A stretch of 64,000 nucleotides of DNA from the NCBI RefSeq assembly GCF_003984625.1, contig NZ_RWKH01000001.1:1-64000 (forward strand), read 5' to 3'. Position numbers and translations under genes: made by a program. The DNA comes from Variovorax sp. DXTD-1 (GTDB taxonomy: Bacteria; Pseudomonadota; Gammaproteobacteria; Burkholderiales; Burkholderiaceae_C). The notes under the pieces are model-generated. The model searched no databases, was not told where the DNA came from, and was given only the letters and a program-made list of their open reading frames with translations. The first letter of the stretch is position 1. Every line of letters starts with the position of its first letter. Below are positions 36,962 through 45,356 of the stretch, piece after piece.

Positions 36962-38218
36962 ATGAAGACACGCGAGACAACCATCCATCAAGCCGATTCG
37001 CGCTATGCCATGCTGCGGCTCGGCATCACCCTGCTGGTCATGACGGTCGGCAGCAGCGGCATGTACGTGGTGTCGGTGATGCTGCCCGCCGTGCAGGCCG
37101 AGTTCGGTGTCGCGCGCGCCGATGCTTCGCTGCCGTACACCCTGCTGATGCTCGGCTTCGGCATGGGTGGTGTGCTGATGGGGCGGCTGGCCGATCGCTT
37201 CGGCGTGATGTGGCCCTTGCTGATCGGTGCGCTGAGCCTCGGTGCCGGCTATGTCGCATGCGGCATGGCCGACAGCATCGTCGCCTTCATCGCGGCGCAA
37301 GCGGTGCTGGTCGGGCTGCTGGGCAGTGCCGCGGCTTTTGCGCCGCTGGTGGCGGACACCTCGCTCTGGTTCGTCAAGCGGCGCGGCATTGCGGTGGCGG
37401 TGTGCGCAAGCGGCAACTATGTGGCCGGCGCCATCTGGCCGCCCATTGCGCAGCACTTCATCGAGGCGGTCGGCTGGCGCCAGACCTACATCGGCATGGG
37501 CATTTTCTGCGGGCTTGCGATGGCGGCGCTCGCGCTGTTCTTCCGTGCACGGCCGCCGGCATTGGCCGCCACGCCGACGGGCGCGGCATCCAGTAGCGCA
37601 GCGCCGATGCGCGACATGACGCGGCCCTTCGGCCTCAGCATGGGCACGGCCCAGGGCCTGCTGTGCGTGGCGGGCGTGGCCTGCTGCGTGGCCATGGCGA
37701 TGCCGCAGGTCCACATCGTGGCCTATTGCGGCGACCTCGGCTACGGCGCCGCGCGGGGTGCGCAGATGCTGTCGCTGATGCTGGGCTTCGGCGTGGTGAG
37801 CCGGCTGGTGTCGGGCGCCATCTGCGATCGCATCGGCGGGCTGCGAACACTGCTGCTGGGCGGCGTGCTGCAGTGCGTGGCGCTGCTGCTCTTCCTGCCG
37901 TTCGACGGGCTGGTGCCGCTGTATGTGATCTCGGCGTTGTTCGGCCTGTTCCAGGGCGGGCTTGTGCCGTCTTACGCCATCATCGTGCGCGAGCACTTTC
38001 CGCCCGCGGAAGCAGGCGCGCGCGTGGGCACGGTGCTGATGTTCACGCTTTTCGGCATGGCGCTGGGCGGCTGGATGTCGGGCAAGATCTTCGACCTGAC
38101 CGGCAGCTACCACGCGGCGTTCCTGAACGGCATTGGCTGGAACCTGCTGAACGTCAGCATCGCGGCGCTGCTGACGTTCAGGGTTCGCAAGCTGTGGCTT
38201 CGCAGCGCGGCGGCGTAG
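36962..38218 (+). CDS. MFS transporter
   Basis: 418 residues with about twelve hydrophobic segments. The loop 2-3 signature GGVLMGRLADRFGVMWPL (about 72-89) is of the major facilitator type. Later motifs include SLWFVKRRGIAVAVCASGNYVAGAIWPP, a pattern seen in oxalate/formate-antiporter-like and monocarboxylate-type members. GGAG lies about ten bases before ATG 36962; the upstream in-frame ATG at 36917 is rejected. Neighbours give no clear substrate. It is convergent with the phospholipase gene. Confidence 0.88.
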   Translation: MKTRETTIHQADSRYAMLRLGITLLVMTVGSSGMYVVSVMLPAVQAEFGVARADASLPYTLLMLGFGMGGVLMGRLADRFGVMWPLLIGALSLGAGYVACGMADSIVAFIAAQAVLVGLLGSAAAFAPLVADTSLWFVKRRGIAVAVCASGNYVAGAIWPPIAQHFIEAVGWRQTYIGMGIFCGLAMAALALFFRARPPALAATPTGAASSSAAPMRDMTRPFGLSMGTAQGLLCVAGVACCVAMAMPQVHIVAYCGDLGYGAARGAQMLSLMLGFGVVSRLVSGAICDRIGGLRTLLLGGVLQCVALLLFLPFDGLVPLYVISALFGLFQGGLVPSYAIIVREHFPPAEAGARVGTVLMFTLFGMALGGWMSGKIFDLTGSYHAAFLNGIGWNLLNVSIAALLTFRVRKLWLRSAAA

Positions 38219-38252
38219 CGCGCAACCCCCCGCCGCTGCGATCCAAGGCTCG

Positions 38253-40496
38253 TCAGAGGTCTGACAGGCCCATCGCCGGATCGCTCACCGTGTGCTTGCC
38301 GGTTTCCACTCGGCCGGCAAAGCGGCGCAGGTAGCCGGGGTCGGCATCGCAGGTGACTGCGAAGTCGTACCACTGGCCGCTGGTGGCGAGCTCCCAATGC
38401 TGTTCGGCCGCGGCGCCGCCGTCGATTGTTGCAACCCACGGGCCATCGCTGCGGTAAGCCTTGGCGCTCACAGTGAACTTGCAGCTCTTTGTTCCGCCGT
38501 TGCGCATGTCGAGGTACACGTTGCCGTTGGCAATGTCGTAGCACACACGCACTTCAGGGATCGCGCCGCTGGTGCGCAGCGCGTCCAGGTTGCCCTTGAA
38601 ATGGCGGTGAAAGCCGTTGGGGCCAAGCACCCACAGGTCGTAGAAGCCGCTGTTGTCGACGGCCGAATTCCAGGTGTCGTCGAGCGTCTTGCCGGCTTCC
38701 ACCGTGTAGCGGCGCGGCAGGCGGCCGAGGTTGAGCTTGTCGTACACGTGGAACACCGCGCCCGCCTTGCCCGTGTTCGAGAACAGCAATTGCACCGTAC
38801 CGGCCGCCGCGTCGGCGCGCGCGCTGGCATGCAGCTCGTACGGCAGCGCGCGCGAGGGGCGGGTGCCGGTCGGTTGGCGCGGCAGCTGCGGGTCGATCGG
38901 TAGCGGCACCTGGCCCAGCGCCTCCTGGCTCAGCCGGAGCTGGTCGGCCTGGTCGCGGGTGCTGCGGCCCGCCAGCGTGGGCAGAGGCTCGTCGTTCGGG
39001 TTGGCAAAGTTGAAGGCGCTGGTGAGGTCGCCGCACACCGCGCGCCGGAACGCGCCGATGTTCGCCTCCTTCACGCCGAAGCGCGCTTCGATGAAGCGGA
39101 TCACCGACGTGTGATCGAAGGCCTGCGAATTCACCCAGCCGCCGCGGCTCCATGGCGAGATCACGTACATCGGCACGCGCGGGCCGGGGCCATACACGCG
39201 GCCGTCGGGCGCAGGCTGCTTGGTGCTGCCGGGCGGCGCCGCCTGGGTGAAGTATTCAGGGGCCAGGTCCGCAGCGGGCAGCGTGGTCTTGCCGGCAATG
39301 GTGCCGTCGCCGACCGGCGATGGTGCCGAAGGCGAGGGCACATGGTCGAAGTAGCCGTCGTTCTCGTCGAAGTTGACGAGCAGCACGGTCTTGCTCCAGA
39401 CCTCGGGCACGGCCGTGAGTGCGTCCAGCACCTCTTGCAGGAACCATGCGCCTTGCACCGGGCTCGACGGGCCCGGGTGCTCGCAGTAGATCGACGGCGC
39501 ATTCATCCAGCACACCTGGGGCAGCTTGCCTTCGCGGATGTCGCGCCTGAAGGCGTCGAGGTAGTCCTCGGGCCGGGTGCCCGGCAGCGTGTTGGCCACG
39601 CCCTTGTAGAGCGGGCTCTTCGCGTCGTCGGTCGCGCGGTCGTAGGCGCGGTAGGGCAGCGGCTGGCCGGTGTTGGCATAGGGCGTGTTCGGCTTGCCGC
39701 CGCTGGACACCGGAAAACCTGAGTCGAGGTTGGCCTGGCGGAACTGGCGGAACGCACCCAGCATGTTGTCGCCCCATTCGTCGGGCATGTTCTGGTAGCT
39801 GATCCAGCGCACGCCGGCTTCTTCGAGCCGCTCGGCATAGGTCTTCCATGTGTAGCCGGTGTTCACCGACTCGGGGCGCCCGTCGATCCAGTCCCACTCG
39901 TTGGTGACGAAGGCGGTGCCGTTGGCGGTCGCACCGTTGGTGCCGGTGAGATGGAAGGCCCGGTTCGCATCGGTGCCGGTGTGCATGCTGCAGTGGTACG
40001 CATCGCAGAGCGTGAAGGCGTTGGCCAGCGCAAACTGGAACGGAATTTCCGCCTCCTTGTGGTAGCCCATGGCCTTGGTGGTCTTGTAGCGCGGCCACTG
40101 GTACATGCGGCCGCCGTCCCAGGCGTTCTGGCTGTCTGCCCAGTCGTGGGGCGTGCCGCCGTCGCGCTGTGCGTTGCCCTTGCGGCTGTCCAGGTGGTAG
40201 GGCAGCACCAGCTTTCCGCTGGCGTCGGTCTGCTGCCACACGTTCAGGCCCTTGGGCAGCGGAATGGTGAAGCGGTCGCCGAAGCCGCGCACGCCCATGA
40301 GCGTGCCGAAGTAGTGGTCGAACGAACGGTTCTCCTGCATCAGGATGACGATGTGCTCGACGTCCTGGATGGTGCCGGTCTTGTTGTTGGCGGGAATGGC
40401 CAGCGCACGGCGAATGCTCGGCGGAAAGGCCGAGACCGCGAGCACCGCGGCGCCCGTGGTGGCAGCGCCTGTGAGAAATCTGCGGCGTGAGTTCAT
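38253..40496 (-). CDS. Phosphocholine-type phospholipase C, Tat-exported (copy 2)
   Basis: 747 residues. The twin-arginine signal MNSRRRFLTGAATTGAAVLAV is followed by the phosphoesterase domain (TIQDVEHIVILMQENRSFDHYFGTLMGVRGFGDRF, about 42-76; SMHTGTDANRAFHLTGT; NFDENDGYFDHVPSPSAP). Two C-terminal DUF756-type beta domains follow (about 560-740), as in Pseudomonas PlcN/PlcH. It would hydrolyse phosphatidylcholine or related lipids. It begins 13 bases after a very similar gene, so both lie in one operon and arose by tandem duplication. PlcH and PlcN are known cargo of Tat plus T2SS; a T2SS locus lies just upstream. Confidence 0.93.
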   Translation of the reverse strand: MNSRRRFLTGAATTGAAVLAVSAFPPSIRRALAIPANNKTGTIQDVEHIVILMQENRSFDHYFGTLMGVRGFGDRFTIPLPKGLNVWQQTDASGKLVLPYHLDSRKGNAQRDGGTPHDWADSQNAWDGGRMYQWPRYKTTKAMGYHKEAEIPFQFALANAFTLCDAYHCSMHTGTDANRAFHLTGTNGATANGTAFVTNEWDWIDGRPESVNTGYTWKTYAERLEEAGVRWISYQNMPDEWGDNMLGAFRQFRQANLDSGFPVSSGGKPNTPYANTGQPLPYRAYDRATDDAKSPLYKGVANTLPGTRPEDYLDAFRRDIREGKLPQVCWMNAPSIYCEHPGPSSPVQGAWFLQEVLDALTAVPEVWSKTVLLVNFDENDGYFDHVPSPSAPSPVGDGTIAGKTTLPAADLAPEYFTQAAPPGSTKQPAPDGRVYGPGPRVPMYVISPWSRGGWVNSQAFDHTSVIRFIEARFGVKEANIGAFRRAVCGDLTSAFNFANPNDEPLPTLAGRSTRDQADQLRLSQEALGQVPLPIDPQLPRQPTGTRPSRALPYELHASARADAAAGTVQLLFSNTGKAGAVFHVYDKLNLGRLPRRYTVEAGKTLDDTWNSAVDNSGFYDLWVLGPNGFHRHFKGNLDALRTSGAIPEVRVCYDIANGNVYLDMRNGGTKSCKFTVSAKAYRSDGPWVATIDGGAAAEQHWELATSGQWYDFAVTCDADPGYLRRFAGRVETGKHTVSDPAMGLSDL

Positions 40497-40509
40497 TGCG
40501 CGTGCAGCC

Positions 40510-42714
40510 TCACAGGTCGGCCAGGCCCATGGCGGGGTCGCTCACCGAATGCTTGCCGGTTTCGACGCGGCCTGCAAAGCGGCGCACGAATTTCGCGTCG
40601 GCATCGCAGGCCACTTCGAAGTCGTACCACGCGCCGCTGTCTGCCAGGTTCCAGTGCAGTTCGGCCTTGGCGCCGCCCGCTACCGTTGCGGTCCACGGGC
40701 CGTCGGTGCGGAAGGCCTTGGCTCGCACGGTGAACTTGCAGGCGTTCTTGCCGCCGTTGAGCATTTCCAGGTACACGTTGCCGTTGGCAATGTCGTAGCA
40801 CACGCGCACTTCAGGCGCGGCCGCGTCTCCGCTGCGAAGAGCGTTCAGGTCGCCCTTGAAGTGGCGATGGAAGCCATTCGGCCCAAGCACCCACAGGTCG
40901 TAGGAGCCGCTGTTGTCGCTCAGCGGGTTCCAGGTGTCGTCCAGCGTCTTGTCGGGCTCGACCATGTAGCGGCGCGGCAGGCGGTCGAGGTTGAGCTTGT
41001 CGTACACGTGGAACACCGCGGCGGCCGTGCCCGTGTTGGCAAACAGCAGTTGGGCTTTTCCGCCGGTGGCATCGATGCGGGCGCTCGTGTGCAGCTCGTA
41101 GGGCAGCGCGCGCGAAGGGCGCGTACCTTTGGCTTGAAGCGGCAGTTGCGGTAGCGCCGGAAACGGCACCTGCGAGAGTGCCTGTTGATCTGTGCGCAGC
41201 TGGTCGGCCTGCGCCTTGGTCGTTCGGCCTGCGAGGGTGGGCAGCGCTTCGTTGTTGGGCGACACGAAGTTGAAGGCGCTGGTGAGATCGCCGCACACCG
41301 CGCGGCGGAATCCGCTGATGTTGGTTTCCTTCACACCGAAGCGCGCCTCGATGAAACGGATCACCGAGGTGTGGTCGAAGGCCTGCGAGTTGACCCAGCC
41401 GCCACGGCTCCAGGGCGACACCACGTACATCGGCACGCGCACGCCGGGGCCGTAGACGCGGCCGTCCGGCGGGGGCTGGTCGGTGGTGCCGGGCGGGCTC
41501 GGATGATTGAAATACTCGGGCGAGAGCGCTTCGAGCGGCAGCGTGGTTTTTCCGGCGGGCGTTCCGTCGGAGTTGATCGACGGTGCGGCCGGTGAAGGCA
41601 CGTGGTCGAAGTAGCCGTCGTTCTCGTCGAAGTTGATGAAGAGCACCGTCTTGCTCCACACGTCGGGCACCGCGGTGAGTGCGTCGAGCACTTCCTGGGT
41701 GTACCAGCCACCCTGCACCGGGCTCGAAGGGCCGGGGTGCTCGGAATAGGCCGCGGGCGCGACGATCCACGACACCTGGGGCAGCTTGCCGTTCTTGATG
41801 TCCTGGCGGAACTGTTCGAGAAAGCCGCCGTCGGGCATGGTGTTGGCAATGCCCTTGTAGAGCGGATTGCCGGCGTCGTCGCTGGCCGGATCATAGGCAG
41901 GCGAGATGGCGCTGCCACTCACTGGCTTGCCGGAGGCTTCGTTGGCGAGGCGGTACTGCTTGAAGCCGGCCAGCGAGTTGTCGGTGAAGTTGTCGGGCAT
42001 GTTCTGGTAGACGATCCAGCTGACCTTGGCTTCCTGCAGGCGCTCGGGGTAGGTCTTCCAGCCGTAGCCGTTGGCGGAGCTGTCGATCCCGTCCCACTCG
42101 TTGTTGACCGTGGCCACGTTCGCGCCCGTGGGGCCGTTGGTGCCGGTCCAGAGGAACATGCGGTTCGAATTGGTGCCGGTGTGCATGCTGCAGTGGTACG
42201 CATCGCAGAGCGTGAAGGCATTGGCCAGCGCGAATTGGAAGGGCAGTTCCGCCTCTTGCAGGTAGCCCATCGATTGGGTGAAAGGCGCCTTGTCGGTTTT
42301 CTTGTATTTCACCCATTCGTGCATGCGCCCGCCGGCCCATGCGTCCTGGCCGTCGCTCCAGCTGTGCGGCGTGCCGGCCATGCGTTGCGCATTGCCCTTC
42401 GAGCCGTCGAGGTGGTAGGGCAGCACTTCCTTGCCCGTGTCGTCGAGTTGCTGCCACACGCTGCGCCCGTTGGGCAGCGGAATGGTGAAGCGGTCGCCGA
42501 AGCCGCGCACGCCCATGAGCGTGCCGAAGTACTGGTCGAACGAACGGTTCTCCTGCATCAGGATGACGATGTGCTCGACGTCTTGAATGGTGCCCGTCTT
42601 GTTGTTGGCGGGAATGGCGAGCGCGCGGCGGATGCTGGGCGGAAAGGCGGCGAGTGCGAGCGCGGCGGCGCCGGTGGTGGCCGTGCCCTGCAAGAATTTG
42701 CGGCGTGAGTTCAT
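40510..42714 (-). CDS. Phosphocholine-type phospholipase C, Tat-exported (copy 1)
   Basis: 734 residues from ATG 42714 (MNSRRKFLQGTATTGAAALALAAFP), chosen because it aligns with the start of copy 2. ATG 42735 would add seven residues, and neither start has a clear ribosome site. Motifs match copy 2: TIQDVEHIVILMQENRSFDQYFGTLMG, SMHTGTNSNRMFLWTGTNG, NFDENDGYFDHVPSPAAP, TSVIRFIEARFGVKE, and two C-terminal beta domains. It follows a lipoprotein gene by 52 bases. Differences from copy 2 are spread through the centre (about 125-300), where substrate preference could differ. Confidence 0.93.
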   Translation of the reverse strand: MNSRRKFLQGTATTGAAALALAAFPPSIRRALAIPANNKTGTIQDVEHIVILMQENRSFDQYFGTLMGVRGFGDRFTIPLPNGRSVWQQLDDTGKEVLPYHLDGSKGNAQRMAGTPHSWSDGQDAWAGGRMHEWVKYKKTDKAPFTQSMGYLQEAELPFQFALANAFTLCDAYHCSMHTGTNSNRMFLWTGTNGPTGANVATVNNEWDGIDSSANGYGWKTYPERLQEAKVSWIVYQNMPDNFTDNSLAGFKQYRLANEASGKPVSGSAISPAYDPASDDAGNPLYKGIANTMPDGGFLEQFRQDIKNGKLPQVSWIVAPAAYSEHPGPSSPVQGGWYTQEVLDALTAVPDVWSKTVLFINFDENDGYFDHVPSPAAPSINSDGTPAGKTTLPLEALSPEYFNHPSPPGTTDQPPPDGRVYGPGVRVPMYVVSPWSRGGWVNSQAFDHTSVIRFIEARFGVKETNISGFRRAVCGDLTSAFNFVSPNNEALPTLAGRTTKAQADQLRTDQQALSQVPFPALPQLPLQAKGTRPSRALPYELHTSARIDATGGKAQLLFANTGTAAAVFHVYDKLNLDRLPRRYMVEPDKTLDDTWNPLSDNSGSYDLWVLGPNGFHRHFKGDLNALRSGDAAAPEVRVCYDIANGNVYLEMLNGGKNACKFTVRAKAFRTDGPWTATVAGGAKAELHWNLADSGAWYDFEVACDADAKFVRRFAGRVETGKHSVSDPAMGLADL

Positions 42715-42766
42715 GGTCTTGTTGTGTTTGGTCATGAGGAGATGCGGTGGCGTTGCGTCGGTGCGC

Positions 42767-42982
42767 TCAGGGTGCGCAGCGCATCTCGGGCTTCACGCCC
42801 GTGTCGGGTGCGGGCGGGTTCGGATTGGCGGGCACGTCGGGGGTGGTGGGCGTGGTCGGTGTGCCAGTGCCGGGCAGGAAGCCGGAGAAGCCGCCGCCTC
42901 CATCGCCGCCGCCGCAGGCGGAAAGGGCGCAGGCCAGGGCCAGTGCGGAAAAGAGCCGCACGGAGGGGAATGGGAGTCGCAT
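42767..42982 (-). CDS. Small Gly/Pro-rich lipoprotein
   Basis: 71 residues. The lipoprotein signal MRLPFPSVRLFSALALACALSAC has lipobox LSAC (Cys23). A Gly-rich stretch (GGGDGGGGFSGFLPG), a Thr/Pro/Asn linker and a final MRCAP follow. AAGGA precedes ATG 42982. It lies directly upstream of the two phospholipase genes on the same strand and may be co-transcribed. Function unknown; it could help envelope passage of the enzymes, which is speculation. Confidence 0.65.
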   Translation of the reverse strand: MRLPFPSVRLFSALALACALSACGGGDGGGGFSGFLPGTGTPTTPTTPDVPANPNPPAPDTGVKPEMRCAP

Positions 42983-43026
42983 GGTGGGTTCCTTGGTGTT
43001 GTCGTGTATGGACGTTCGGGCGCGAC

Positions 43027-43050
43027 AAAAAAAGGCGCCATGGAGGCACC
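43027..43050 (-). terminator. Rho-independent terminator after the T2SS/nucleotidase operon
   Basis: On the minus strand GGTGCC (43050-43045), loop TCCAT and GGCGCC (43039-43034) form a six-pair stem with one G-U, followed by seven T (43033-43027). It sits between the 5'-nucleotidase stop (43178) and the lipoprotein start (42982), so it separates the secretion operon from the phospholipase operon. Confidence 0.7.
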
Positions 43051-43177
43051 GCGCACCGGACAGACCGCAAGACTAGGGAAAACCCGTTACATCGCCATGA
43101 AGAAGCGATGACAACGCAAAGGCGCGGGGTGCGCCGAGGGAGCGGGCCGCCGCGAAGGCGCCCGCTCCACGAGAGGC

Positions 43178-44077
43178 TCAGCCCTCGTTGCTGATGCCGC
43201 TGGAGACGTGGCCGGCCGGCACGTGGCGTGCCGCGGCGTCGACGTGGCCGGTCTGGTCGTCGAAGAAGAAGTCGGGTTCGAACTCGCGCAGGAACTCGCC
43301 CTTGGGTAGCCCGCCGAGGAACATCGCCTCATCGACGCGGATGTTCCACTTCATCAGCGTGCGGATGGCGCGCTCGTGCGCGGGCGCGCTGCGTGCGGTA
43401 ACCAGCGCGGTGCGGATGCGCATCTGCGCATTGCCGGCCAGCTGCAGGCGATGCAGCGCGGACAGCAGCGGCTTGAACGGGCCTTCGGGCAGCGGCAGGT
43501 CGGCCTTGCTGAGCTCGTGCGCCTGGAAGGCGTCCAGGCCCTGGGCCTGGAACACGCGCTCGGCTTCGTCGGAGAACAGCACCGCGTCGCCGTCGAAGGC
43601 AATGCGCACTTCGTTGGGCCAGGCATCGCTGGCCTTCACCGATTCGACCAGCACCCGCGCGGCCGGAAAGCCCGCGTTGAGCGCCTCGCGCACGTCTTGC
43701 GCGTTGACCGAAAGGAACAGGTGCGCGCGCAGCGGCCGCAGGTAGCCGAAGGGCGGGCGGCCTTGCGTGAATACGCCGCGCTGCAGCTTGATGTCGGCGG
43801 CCGCGCTGGAGCGGAAGATGCGCATGCCCGAGACTGGATCGTTGCGCGAAAGAATGACCACCTCGACGCGCTGCACGCCGTCGTCGTTGAAGCGCAGCAG
43901 CTTGCGGATCAGCGAATACGCGATGCCCGGCGCGGCCGGCACATCGATGCGGTCGAGCTGCAGCTGCATGTAGCCCTCGTTGTCGCCGGCCTCGAAGATC
44001 TTGTTTTCTTCTTCGAGGTTGAACAGCGCGCGCGACGATATCGCGACCACGAGCTTGTCTTCGAGCGTGACGGGCAT
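43178..44077 (-). CDS. Cytosolic 5'-nucleotidase family protein
   Basis: 299 residues without signal peptide. Family features (5'-nucleotidase, PF06189 by recollection; related to eukaryotic cN-I): VVAISSRALFNLEEENKIFE at 10-29 with the DD-like motif altered, VVILSRNDPVSGMRIFRS, AHLFLSVNAQDVREAL, IAFDGDAVLFSDEAERVF (HAD-type Asp pair) and EPDFFFDDQTGHVDAA. It should dephosphorylate nucleoside monophosphates. It is 24 bases after gspF and thus the last gene of the secretion operon, an odd place for a cytosolic enzyme. Confidence 0.85.
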   Translation of the reverse strand: MPVTLEDKLVVAISSRALFNLEEENKIFEAGDNEGYMQLQLDRIDVPAAPGIAYSLIRKLLRFNDDGVQRVEVVILSRNDPVSGMRIFRSSAAADIKLQRGVFTQGRPPFGYLRPLRAHLFLSVNAQDVREALNAGFPAARVLVESVKASDAWPNEVRIAFDGDAVLFSDEAERVFQAQGLDAFQAHELSKADLPLPEGPFKPLLSALHRLQLAGNAQMRIRTALVTARSAPAHERAIRTLMKWNIRVDEAMFLGGLPKGEFLREFEPDFFFDDQTGHVDAAARHVPAGHVSSGISNEG

Positions 44078-44101
44078 GGGTTGTCGGGTTTCCTGGCGGC
44101 G

Positions 44102-45337
44102 TTACTTGACGAACTGGTTCAGCTGGATGATAGGCAGCATCACCGCCAGCACAATGAGCATCACCACACCGCCCATGGCCACGATCAACAGGGGTTCGAG
44201 AATGGTGGCCAGGTGCATCGCGCGGCGCTGCACTTCGGCGCCGAGCTGGTTGGCCGCGCGCTGCAGCATCAGCGGCAGCGTGCCGGTCTGTTCGCCGAGG
44301 CGGGCGAACATCGACACCAGTCCCGGAAAGCGCTTTTTCTGCGCCAGCGCCGAGGCCAGCGGCGCGCCTTCCCGCACCAGCACCAGCGCATCGAGCGCGT
44401 CCGCGCGCATCGCGCGGTTGCCGAGCGTTTCGGAGGCGGCCTGCAGCGCACGCAAGATCGGCACGCCGGCGGTGGCCAGCATGGCCAGCGTGCTTGCGAA
44501 GCGCGCCGCGTTGTAGCCGCGCGCGAGCTTGCCGACTAACGGAAGCTTGAGCCAGGCGGCATCGAACTTCAAGCGGAAGGCCTCTTGCGCCAGCGCCAAT
44601 CGTGCGGCGATGGCAGTGAACACCACGCCGCCCAGCATCCACCAGCCGTAGTTGCGCACCGCCGCGCTCAGCGACAGCATCACCGTGGTGAGAAAAGGCA
44701 GCGAGCGCTTGGTGCCCGCGAACACCTGCGCCACCTGCGGCACCACATAGCTCACGAGAAAGATCACGATCACGATGGCCACCAGCGTGACGATGGCGGG
44801 GTACAGCGCCGCGCCAATCAGCTTCTGCTGCAGCGCCTGCCGCTCCTCGAGATCGTCGGCGAGCCGGTCGAGCACGAGGCCGAGGTTGCCGCTCTGCTCG
44901 CCCGCGCCGATCACGGCCGTGTAGATGGGCGAGAACTCGCGCGGATGGGCTGCGAGCGCGCGTGCAAAGGGGGAGCCCGCGTTGACCTCGGCGCGCAGCG
45001 ATGCGACGAGGTTGCGCTGGGGCTCGGTTTCGGCTTCGTCGGTGAGCGCGGTCAGCGCGCGCTCGAGCGGCAGGCCCGAAGACACCAGGCCGGCGAGCTG
45101 GCGCGTCCAGACCGCGAGGCCGGTGGAGCTGAAGATTCTGGCGCCGCCGCCCAGCCACCGGCGCAGGCCGCCGTTGCCGGTACCGTTGACATGGTTGCTG
45201 CCGACCGGCGTGACCGACAGCGGAATGAGCGCCTGCGCGCGCAGCAGGCTGCGGGCGCTGCGGGCGGTGTCGGCCTCGAGCACGCCTTCGCGGGACTGGC
45301 CGCTGGCATCGATGGCTTCGAAGGAATAGGCGGGCAT
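44102..45337 (-). CDS. gspF: T2SS inner-membrane platform protein GspF
   Basis: 411 residues. Two repeated T2SSF domains (about 75-195 and 280-400), each ending in membrane helices. Motifs include GLPLERALTALTDEAETEPQRNLVASLRAEVNAG, VIGAGEQSGNLGLVLDRLADDLEERQALQQK, and the C-terminal VMLPIIQLNQF. It anchors the GspE ATPase and drives pseudopilus assembly. It follows gspE by 19 bases. Confidence 0.96.
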   Translation of the reverse strand: MPAYSFEAIDASGQSREGVLEADTARSARSLLRAQALIPLSVTPVGSNHVNGTGNGGLRRWLGGGARIFSSTGLAVWTRQLAGLVSSGLPLERALTALTDEAETEPQRNLVASLRAEVNAGSPFARALAAHPREFSPIYTAVIGAGEQSGNLGLVLDRLADDLEERQALQQKLIGAALYPAIVTLVAIVIVIFLVSYVVPQVAQVFAGTKRSLPFLTTVMLSLSAAVRNYGWWMLGGVVFTAIAARLALAQEAFRLKFDAAWLKLPLVGKLARGYNAARFASTLAMLATAGVPILRALQAASETLGNRAMRADALDALVLVREGAPLASALAQKKRFPGLVSMFARLGEQTGTLPLMLQRAANQLGAEVQRRAMHLATILEPLLIVAMGGVVMLIVLAVMLPIIQLNQFVK

Positions 45338-45356
45338 GGCAGACCGAAAAGGCTAT

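Noticed and set aside
36560..38113. 517-codon minus-strand frame over the MFS gene
   Set aside because: Antisense, His/Arg/Gln-rich, no domain; the plus-strand MFS protein has clear membrane segments and motifs.
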